Source: CAZOOM01 sp964460795 (GTDB lineage: Bacteria > Omnitrophota > Omnitrophia > Omnitrophales > Aquincolibacteriaceae). Taken from it: DNA of 9,484 nt. The position numbers were made by a program, and so were the translations under genes. Below are positions 1-3,955 of the stretch, one piece after another. Below the pieces are notes generated by a model. That model was not told the DNA's origin. It made no database searches and was given only the letters and a program-made list of their open reading frames with translations. Positions within the stretch are counted from its first letter, which is position 1; each line of letters begins with the position of its first letter. The stretch is from NCBI GenBank assembly GCA_964460795.1, contig CAYWRU010000090.1:1-9484 (forward strand). Reading direction: 5' to 3'.

Positions 1-164
1 TCGATGAGGTCCGCGCCTCTGAGGTCCGCGCCGCTGAGGTTCGCGTCGATGAGGTTCGCGTCGATGAGGTCCGCGCCGCTGAGGTTCGCGTCGATGAGGT
101 CCGCGCCTCTGAGGTCCGCGCCTCTGAGGTCCGCGCCTCTGAGGTTCGCGCCGCTGAGGTTCGC
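1..164 (-). repeat. 15-bp tandem repeat encoding pentapeptides
   Basis: Ten complete 15-bp units plus one lacking its last base. On the minus strand each unit reads GCG-(A/G)AC-CTC followed by one of three endings: AGCGGC, AGAGGC or ATCGAC. From the N-terminus the units encode ANLSG, ANLRG, ADLRG, ADLRG, ADLID, ANLSG, ADLID, ANLID, ANLSG, ADLRG, ADLI(D). Synonymous positions are essentially invariant, as expected from recent slippage or unequal exchange. The array continues past the left edge. Confidence 0.95.
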
Positions 165-257
165 GTTAGCCTTGATGGCCAGCCTTAGGAGTAGTGGTAG
201 AGATTCCGCCTCTGCTTCGAATAGCACTGATCCGGTGTAGCGGTTGGTAATTTTCAT
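1..257 (-). CDS. Pentapeptide-repeat protein, N-terminal part (runs off left edge)
   Basis: The frame starts at ATG 257-255 and stays open for 85 codons to the window edge, so the C-terminus is missing. The N-terminus begins MKITNRYTGSVLFEAEAE, a short lead-in of a type I recall from phage pentapeptide proteins. From about residue 32 it is an unbroken series of pentapeptides A(D/N)L(S/R/I)(G/D), ten complete and an eleventh cut by the edge. The family folds into a right-handed quadrilateral beta helix, with Leu at the central position facing inwards. Some members mimic DNA and bind gyrase, but nothing here shows that function, so the role is unknown. The start codon overlaps the stop of the upstream gene (ATGA) and has no good Shine-Dalgarno of its own, so translational coupling is likely. 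The repeat codons are almost identical, suggesting recent tandem expansion. Confidence 0.88.
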   Translation of the reverse strand, partial: MKITNRYTGSVLFEAEAESLPLLLRLAIKANANLSGANLRGADLRGADLRGADLIDANLSGADLIDANLIDANLSGADLRGADLI

Positions 258-412
258 GGTTTTTTGATTTGGGATATCTGCTTTCGCGCACACGCCTTAC
301 AGCAACCGTGGCTCTGCCAGTGCGCTCGGTCTCTGGTGGTCGCTACCCATCCCGTCAGGGTGTGACAGTATGAGCACACGACCGGCATGGTGGGGATGAA
401 TCCGATCTTCAT
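254..412 (-). CDS. Small Cys-rich zinc-ribbon-like protein (52 aa)
   Basis: Starts at ATG 412-410 and ends at TGA 256-254, giving 52 residues. A strong Shine-Dalgarno (GGGGAGG, five bases before the ATG) supports this start. The protein has a CSYC motif at residues 13-16, His at 17, 31 and 35, and GCCKACARK at 36-44. The Cys pairs Cys13/Cys16 and Cys38/Cys41 (with Cys37 beside them) are spaced like a zinc ribbon or small zinc finger. The C-terminus is basic (KQISQIKKP). Function is unknown; a metal-stabilised nucleic-acid- or protein-binding phage protein is the simplest inference. It overlaps the preceding gene by ATGA at its start and the pentapeptide gene by ATGA at its end, which strongly argues it is real although very short. 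Confidence 0.7.
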   Translation of the reverse strand: MKIGFIPTMPVVCSYCHTLTGWVATTRDRAHWQSHGCCKACARKQISQIKKP

Positions 413-576
413 TTCCGCCTCCCCATCGCCTCGCGGATGCGTTTGACGTAGTCGCTTGAAATGCTAAGCGAGCTGGCAATCTTCGCGTCGCTCCAGCCGT
501 TCTGCATCATGCGTTCAGCCTTCTCGGCAATTCCGCTCTGCTGGTGGTAACTGGGATGTTTCTTGGTCGTGGTCAT
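409..576 (-). CDS. Small helix-turn-helix protein (55 aa)
   Basis: I place the start at ATG 576-574, not at an upstream in-frame ATG at 681, because 576 overlaps the previous stop as ATGA and has AGGA five bases upstream. The product starts MTTTKKHPSYHQQSG. Residues 16-50 look like a three-helix DNA-binding unit: helix AEKAERMMQNG, then WSDAKIASSLSISSDYVKRI with the typical turn between a short helix and a recognition helix, resembling resolvase- or homeodomain-like HTH folds. The tail MGRRK is basic. Known small phage HTH proteins are transcription regulators or DNA packaging/recombination accessories; which applies here cannot be seen. It sits in the middle of the coupled small-gene operon. 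Confidence 0.7.
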   Translation of the reverse strand: MTTTKKHPSYHQQSGIAEKAERMMQNGWSDAKIASSLSISSDYVKRIREAMGRRK

Positions 577-1055
577 GACAATCCTAGAATCTGGTTGAGT
601 GACTTTTGGGTTGATGCGGAAGAGTCGATGGCTTTCCGCCTGCGAAGTATGGTCTTTGAAACGGAACCAATCAGAAGGCACTTGCTAGACAGCGATTCCG
701 CCGCCTTCTTGATCTCGTCTGTGGTGTTTGAGAAATCAACTTTCGAAAGCGCAAACCCATGCTTCATGGAATTGTTTGCCTTACGGAACTCAGCAGCCCG
801 CACGTAGTCCGGAACCTCAACTGGAGTCATGACTCTAAACCCACGGCTGCAATCCTCAGTCAGGAAGTAACCTAGCTCCTTCAGGAAGTCTCGAAGCTCG
901 ATCATCGCGAACTTGAACTTATTGGAGTCGTATGGCTCTCCGAGTTGCTCCTCCAGCCAAGCCTTTTCGATCCACGCATCATATGTGAACCATTCGGACG
1001 CAAGAAGCAGCTCGGCTGCATTCTTCCAGAGGGGGAGTTTTCTTGGTTCACTCAT
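573..1055 (-). CDS. Hypothetical phage protein (160 aa), possible winged-helix N-terminus
   Basis: ATG at 1055-1053 overlaps the stop of the preceding frame as ATGA, and its own stop overlaps the HTH gene the same way. I do not recognise the family. Residues 14-45 form an amphipathic helical segment rich in Trp and Glu (SEWFTYDAWIEKAWLEE). Residues 50-90 alternate a helix (IELRDFLKELGYFLTED) with a strand and turn (RGFRVMTPVEV), which could be a winged helix; this is inference. The C-terminal half is basic, with KTILRRRKAID near residues 134-144, so nucleic-acid binding is possible. There is no signal peptide or membrane segment. The ribosome site is poor: AGG lies only two bases before ATG, and the last hairpin of the array (1069-1084) ends 13 nt upstream, so folding could influence its translation. 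Confidence 0.75.
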   Translation of the reverse strand: MSEPRKLPLWKNAAELLLASEWFTYDAWIEKAWLEEQLGEPYDSNKFKFAMIELRDFLKELGYFLTEDCSRGFRVMTPVEVPDYVRAAEFRKANNSMKHGFALSKVDFSNTTDEIKKAAESLSSKCLLIGSVSKTILRRRKAIDSSASTQKSLNQILGLS

Positions 1056-1429
1056 AACCTAAAAGCTGCTCCGGACTCCCGGAGTGATTGAGGGTAGCGT
1101 CGCCAGGCCATGCCAAGCATCGCCGAGCGGCGCCTTGCATTGCCGTAAAATCTTCCCGCATTTCTGCGGGTGGTAAAGGCATACCGCACGCTTCCAAGCA
1201 CTACCATTCCCAACCTAGCCAAGCATTGCCTGACCAAATCTTCTCCAGTTTCCTGGAGTGGTGTTGCCGAGCCGCGCCAATCACTGTCTTGCAGCGCCGC
1301 ACAAAGGCCTGGACTACCATGGCCCACCGAAAGCTTCCCAGCACCTGCTGGGTGTTTTAGCCACACCTCGCCAGGCATCGCCGCACAGGGCACTACCGTG
1401 GCATACACCACCATAAATTTACTCAACAT
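1052..1429 (-). CDS. Open frame over the hairpin array (125 codons), doubtful protein
   Basis: The frame opens at ATG 1429-1427 with a strong GGGAGG Shine-Dalgarno four bases upstream. It overlaps the end of the 193-aa gene by 11 nt and closes at TGA 1054-1052, overlapping the next start as ATGA. These junctions look like those of a real gene. The predicted product starts MLSKFMVVYATVVPCAAMPG and then becomes a low-complexity mix of G, A, R, L and W, with no family I recognise. The hairpins fall in different reading frames and give unrelated peptides (for example PLQETGEDL and TTRRNAGRF), so the conserved signal is the nucleotide structure. Either a leader gene has been filled by a structured element, or translation through the array simply couples the neighbouring genes. 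The N-terminal hydrophobic stretch (residues 5-18) could resemble a signal sequence, but weakly. Confidence 0.4.
   Translation of the reverse strand: MLSKFMVVYATVVPCAAMPGEVWLKHPAGAGKLSVGHGSPGLCAALQDSDWRGSATPLQETGEDLVRQCLARLGMVVLGSVRYAFTTRRNAGRFYGNARRRSAMLGMAWRRYPQSLRESGAAFRL
1069..1352 (-). repeat. Array of four regularly spaced 16-nt hairpins (candidate structured RNA)
   Basis: Four perfect hairpins with 6-bp stem and 4-nt loop lie at 1337-1352, 1243-1258, 1155-1170 and 1069-1084; start-to-start distances are 94, 88 and 86 nt. On the transcribed strand they read CCCAGC-AGGT-GCTGGG, CTCCAG-GAAA-CTGGAG, CCCGCA-GAAA-TGCGGG and CTCCGG-GAGT-CCGGAG. The stems differ but remain fully paired, which is covariation-like. 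Two loops are GAAA, a stable GNRA tetraloop only on the minus (mRNA) strand. Each 3' stem is followed by a related (A/C)AG(A/C)TTT box, and three of the four hairpins are preceded by a CAC or CCAC-like sequence. The spacers are GC-rich with a loose 10-nt period GGCRNNGCNN, best seen at 1096-1145. Function is unknown; an RNA element within the operon mRNA or a DNA-structural element are both possible. Confidence 0.8.
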
Positions 1430-2000
1430 AAAACCTCCCAAACTTCGGACGCCAGTCGCCTAGCCCGATGTAAAGTCCAGCACCCTCCAGGCACTCCCGC
1501 ACCAAGTCCTCTGACAGGTTCGCGCTCTTGTCGTATTGGAAAGTGATTTCCATTTTCCAGCCAGTGGGGATGAGTGGACGTGTGCGCATTACTCGGTTGC
1601 GCTGAACAACGACGCCCTTGGTAAGCCGAAAGCGAGGATCAGACATCGCTTTCGCCTTGTCCTTTGGAAGATCGCTTTCAATCGGGACTCCAACCTCAGC
1701 GTTCACCAGAAGACCGGCAGCGAACAAAGCCTTCTTCTTCATCCGACTTGCGCTCTTGATCATAGCCGCCTCGATGTTGTCGGACGGCATGTAATAACCA
1801 AGGTCCTTGGACCAATAGAGCGAGCCTTCCCACTCCAGGTCTGCGATCTTCTCGTAGTCCTTAGGTTTCTTCTTGAGTTCGACCTGGAGTTCCTTGGCTG
1901 GCTTGGATGATGGATCCGCAAGGATTCCGTTGTGCATCAGGATTGGCCTGATGCCGACGATTTGAAACGAAACTGTTTTGAATGCTTCTTGAATGTTCAT
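1419..2000 (-). CDS. Conserved phage protein with RAMP-like glycine-rich C-terminus (193 aa)
   Basis: ATG at 2000-1998 gives 193 residues ending at TAA 1421-1419. Upstream is A-rich with no clear Shine-Dalgarno, and the gap to the previous gene is 39 nt. Visible motifs are IRPILMHNG (17-25), LEWEGSLYW (55-63), MPSDNIEAAMIKSA (71-84), QRNRVMRTRP (133-142) and GLGDWRPKFGRF (179-190). From memory this pattern belongs to a family of uncharacterised early-region phage proteins. The alternating strands, plus a C-terminal Gly-rich loop ending in an RPxFGRF segment, resemble RRM/ferredoxin-like RAMP proteins such as Cas7. That is an inference from motif style, not a database result. If correct it would bind RNA or single-stranded DNA. 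The immediate downstream neighbour is the hairpin array, whose frame starts inside its last codons. Confidence 0.85.
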   Translation of the reverse strand: MNIQEAFKTVSFQIVGIRPILMHNGILADPSSKPAKELQVELKKKPKDYEKIADLEWEGSLYWSKDLGYYMPSDNIEAAMIKSASRMKKKALFAAGLLVNAEVGVPIESDLPKDKAKAMSDPRFRLTKGVVVQRNRVMRTRPLIPTGWKMEITFQYDKSANLSEDLVRECLEGAGLYIGLGDWRPKFGRFYVE

Positions 2001-2039
2001 GTCTGGTTTTTTGTTTGGTTCAGTGAAAAACCAGTTTGC

Positions 2040-2243
2040 TCATGCCGCCTCCTCGATCTTGCGCCCCTCGCGGGCGACGCGGGAGACTGGCAGCAGCACT
2101 GAGTGTCCGCTGCGGTTGAACATGTGGACCATCTCGCAGCCCGAGAGCAGCGACGGGCGGATGGCGTGGAAGGACATTTCCTCTTCGACCCCGTTGATGG
2201 GGATCGAGACTAGGTCGCCGGATTTGAGTAGGTGGGGGTTCAT
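2040..2243 (-). CDS. Small hypothetical protein (67 aa)
   Basis: ATG 2243-2241 overlaps the stop of the 54-aa gene as ATGA; the frame ends at TGA 2042-2040. The 67-residue product begins MNPHLLKSGDLVSIPINGVE, continues with LLSGCEMVHMFNRSGHSVLLPVSR and ends with a basic and acidic tail (REGRKIEEAA, preceded by Arg). Short hydrophobic strands separated by turns (DLVSIPI, SVLLPVS) suggest a small beta-rich domain. I do not recognise the family; no metal-binding pattern or membrane helix is seen. The ribosome site is weak (AAAGAAAC before ATG), so its translation probably depends on the upstream gene. Confidence 0.65.
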   Translation of the reverse strand: MNPHLLKSGDLVSIPINGVEEEMSFHAIRPSLLSGCEMVHMFNRSGHSVLLPVSRVAREGRKIEEAA

Positions 2244-2404
2244 GTTTCTTTAGTTATCACCGTTGCCTTGAAAAACTGCCTCGCCGTTGGTTCTCCGTGT
2301 CTCGCGTTGAACTTGTTGAAAGCCGTTCGGATGTTCCGCATCTCAGCCTTGCTAATCGGACGGTGCGGGTTCTCAGCGTAGGGGATTTGACGGCGAGGTT
2401 TCAT
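2240..2404 (-). CDS. Small basic hypothetical protein (54 aa)
   Basis: ATG 2404-2402 overlaps the stop of the ribbon-helix-helix gene as ATGA; TGA 2242-2240 overlaps the next start as ATGA. The 54-aa product begins MKPRRQIPYAENPHRPISKA and contains a probable helix (KAEMRNIRTAFNKFNARHG) followed by PTARQFFKATVITKET. It is strongly basic (many Arg and Lys, few acids), consistent with a nucleic-acid-binding or structural accessory role, but I recognise no family. No clear Shine-Dalgarno is present (GCAGAA before ATG). The double 4-nt overlap, with a sensible composition between, is the main support for it. Confidence 0.6.
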   Translation of the reverse strand: MKPRRQIPYAENPHRPISKAEMRNIRTAFNKFNARHGEPTARQFFKATVITKET

Positions 2405-2559
2405 TTCTGCTTGCGGTTAGGTTGGTCTACTCGCTCAAGCCACTCAATAATTGCGCTCTGGGCCGCGTGATAGATTTTGATTCCAACCTTGCGACAATAA
2501 GCGGCTAATCGTTTCTGAGCTTCGATCGGGACCGCCACATTCTTAGTTTCAATCTTCAC
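2401..2559 (-). CDS. Ribbon-helix-helix-type small regulator (52 aa), GTG start
   Basis: The only usable start is GTG 2559-2557: in-frame upstream there is a stop (TGA) with no ATG in between. The frame ends at TGA 2403-2401. The 52-aa product reads MKIETKNVAVPIEAQKRLAA at its N-terminus: a short beta strand (KNVAVPI) followed by helix one (EAQKRLAAYCRKVG), then helix two (YHAAQSAIIEWLERV) and a basic tail (NRKQK). This strand-helix-helix layout and length match Arc/CopG/ParD-like ribbon-helix-helix DNA-binding proteins, which work as dimers and often autoregulate their promoter. It is the first gene of the operon and lies right behind a promoter-like element, which fits such autoregulation. 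No toxin partner is obvious downstream, so I read it as a regulator and not a toxin-antitoxin pair. Confidence 0.75.
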   Translation of the reverse strand: MKIETKNVAVPIEAQKRLAAYCRKVGIKIYHAAQSAIIEWLERVDQPNRKQK

Positions 2560-2566
2560 GTGGGAG

Positions 2567-2594
2567 AGATTATCACAGGTTCAGAAGCCGTCAA
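2567..2594 (-). promoter_or_regulatory. Sigma-70-like promoter of the small-gene operon
   Basis: On the minus strand TTGACG (2594-2589) is followed after 16 bases by TAATCT (2572-2567); GATAAT, overlapping it, is preceded by TG as in an extended -10. Only seven bases separate TAATCT from the GTG start at 2559, so transcription would begin at or next to the start codon. The gene has no Shine-Dalgarno, which agrees with a leaderless mRNA. Confidence 0.5.
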
Positions 2595-2739
2595 CATCTT
2601 TTTGCTTTTTTCTGCAATGCGCAGTGTCACCCCCTAGCCCTCCTCGCTCTCATCAGCTCGCGCATATAATCGCGCTCCGATTCAGATTTTTTCGCTTAGG
2701 AAAACTAGGGGGAATGATTAGTTAGAGTAAGGTTTTTCC
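2595..2739. other. Intergenic spacer between tail module and small-gene operon
   Basis: This gap separates the last tail gene from the promoter of the next operon. It holds an inverted repeat, CCCCCTAG at 2630-2637 against CTAGGGGG at 2705-2712, that could be paired operator sites or chance. A 12-codon ATG frame at 2665-2627 (minus strand, MRELMRARRARG, with an upstream non-ATG extension ending SERDY) may be a decayed gene end. A T-rich run lies at 2599-2611 (an A-rich run on the transcribed strand, just upstream of the -35). Nothing else convincing is seen. Confidence 0.4.
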
Positions 2740-2743
2740 TTAC
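2727..2743 (-). terminator. Weak hairpin at the end of the tail operon
   Basis: GTAAGG and CCTTAC pair as a 6-bp stem around a 5-nt loop, overlapping the stop codon of the adhesin gene. On the transcribed strand there is no U-run after it, so a standard intrinsic terminator is not supported; it may only pause transcription or protect the 3' end. Confidence 0.2.
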
Positions 2744-3954
2744 CATTCGATGATTACCAGTCCGGCCCCACCATCTGCACCTGCGATATTCACTCCGACC
2801 GAACTAGATCCTGATCCGCCTGCGCCAGCCGAAGCTGAATCCGGTGAACCTCCGGCGCCTGACGCGGAGCCAATGCCTCCAGCTTTTCCGAATACAGAAT
2901 CCCCACCGTTCCCGTTTTTGGATCCAACATCCGGAGCGTCTCCAGGGCATCCATCAATGAGGATTACACCAGTCCCACCAGTGCCTCCCGCGCCTGCTGA
3001 ACCACCGATTGCTCCACCGGATCCGCCTTTGCCTATGATGACAGTTGAAGCGAATGTTGAATCACCGCCAGCGGATCCGCTTCCACCGCTCACGCCTGCG
3101 CCGCCGCCTCCAACTGATATTGCATATCCAGTTCCGGCTGTGAGAGTGACCACCGACCTTGCGAGCTGTCCGCTGCCGCCGCCAGGCTGACGTGTCGATG
3201 ATGTGGCACCGGCCCCAGCTCCACCGCCGCCAACGCATGTGATGCGATAGACTCCGGTTGCAGGGGCCTTCCACGTCCATGCTCGTGCAGATGTGCTGAT
3301 CCCGTGAAACTCAATCCTTCGCTTGAAGTCAATAGGAGTCACGACGATACCATCCCAATATGTTGAGCCAGCAGTTGAGCTGGAAGAGTCGCAACCTATG
3401 ATCGTGATTTTGGCGAAGCGAGCTGTTGCAGGTGGTGTTGTTAATCCGAATCCAGGAGCCCAAGCGGAAGGATTAGAAGCGCTCTGACTGAAAACCGTGA
3501 TCGTTGGAGACACAAACGTCTGACTCGCGTCGTAGTAATCGATCTCGACCTTGTTCGCAGTGGTTGCCGCAGTTGAATACCACATCCAGGAGATTGCCAG
3601 TGGGCGAAGTGGCGAGACTTCGAAGAACCCGGACTGCATCTCGCATCCGCCATTGGAGCCACCGCCCGGACTTGTGCATTTCCACGCTCGATTTCCGGAG
3701 TTACAAACCGTGTCTGCTAGTCCGTGGCCAGTAAGCGCACCGCTACCACCTGTCTGAGTAGTTTTCGTCCAGCCGTCAGGCACTCCATTACTATCAGAGT
3801 CAGTCTCAAATGATCCGTTGGTGAGGATAGACCCAGCACTGTTCACGATGCCGAGCTGGCTGTTTAGGTAGGTGATCCACGCTGAAATCGCGTCGTAGTG
3901 GCTTTTTTTCGTCGGGTCTCCGATGGCGATGGTGGGTAATGCAGAAGGAGGCAT
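2740..3954 (-). CDS. Phage tail adhesin / receptor-binding protein with polyglycine tip (404 aa)
   Basis: ATG 3954-3952 lies one base after the stop of the hub gene; the frame ends at TAA 2742-2740. Residues 1-43 (MPPSALPTIAIGDPTKKSHY onwards) probably attach to the tail tip. Residues about 44-210 start LTNGSFETDSDSNGVPDGWT and end in TYWDGIVVTPI, the layout of a jelly-roll carbohydrate-binding-like domain. Residues about 228-404 are a glycine-rich domain, with GVYRITCVGGGGAGAG at its start, many GG(S/A)GG runs and GGAGLVIIEW at the end. Such C-terminal domains are known from phage adhesins, where polyglycine helices present variable receptor-binding loops (as in T-even gp38 adhesins). As the last tail gene it is in the usual position for host recognition. 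The glycine region is low-complexity at the DNA level, prone to recombination, and produces a long proline-rich spurious frame on the other strand. Confidence 0.85.
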   Translation of the reverse strand: MPPSALPTIAIGDPTKKSHYDAISAWITYLNSQLGIVNSAGSILTNGSFETDSDSNGVPDGWTKTTQTGGSGALTGHGLADTVCNSGNRAWKCTSPGGGSNGGCEMQSGFFEVSPLRPLAISWMWYSTAATTANKVEIDYYDASQTFVSPTITVFSQSASNPSAWAPGFGLTTPPATARFAKITIIGCDSSSSTAGSTYWDGIVVTPIDFKRRIEFHGISTSARAWTWKAPATGVYRITCVGGGGAGAGATSSTRQPGGGSGQLARSVVTLTAGTGYAISVGGGGAGVSGGSGSAGGDSTFASTVIIGKGGSGGAIGGSAGAGGTGGTGVILIDGCPGDAPDVGSKNGNGGDSVFGKAGGIGSASGAGGSPDSASAGAGGSGSSSVGVNIAGADGGAGLVIIEW

Positions 3955-3955
3955 A

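Noticed and set aside
4..240. Plus-strand frame of Arg/Ser/Leu repeats (MRSAPLRS pattern)
   Set aside because: It is the antisense of the 15-bp pentapeptide repeats; the minus strand gives a canonical pentapeptide-repeat protein with an ATGA-coupled start.
297..479. Minus-strand frame of 60 codons overlapping the HTH and zinc-ribbon-like genes
   Set aside because: It overlaps two small genes that have better starts and recognisable motifs, and it breaks the ATGA chain.
1069..1352. Hairpin array read as CRISPR array or integron attC sites
   Set aside because: The repeats are not identical direct repeats with unique spacers, no cas or integrase gene is present, and the 16-nt hairpins differ in sequence while keeping structure.
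1337..1360. Plus-strand hairpin CCCAGC-ACCT-GCTGGG followed by TGTTTT as intrinsic terminator
   Set aside because: There is no plus-strand transcript to terminate, and it is one of the four members of the periodic hairpin array.
2627..2665. Short minus-strand peptide MRELMRARRARG with upstream non-ATG extension
   Set aside because: Only 12 codons from ATG, no ribosome site; the SERDYMREL style hints at a decayed phage gene end, but there is not enough to call a gene.
2653..2680. TATAAT on the plus strand between GCGC arms (GCGCATATAATCGCGC)
   Set aside because: No matching -35 at normal spacing and no plus-strand gene downstream; probably a chance small palindrome.
2750..3190. Long proline-rich frame on the plus strand (146 codons)
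   Set aside because: It is the complement of the Gly-rich codons of the adhesin gene; GGN codons read as Pro-rich on the other strand. It has no ribosome site.
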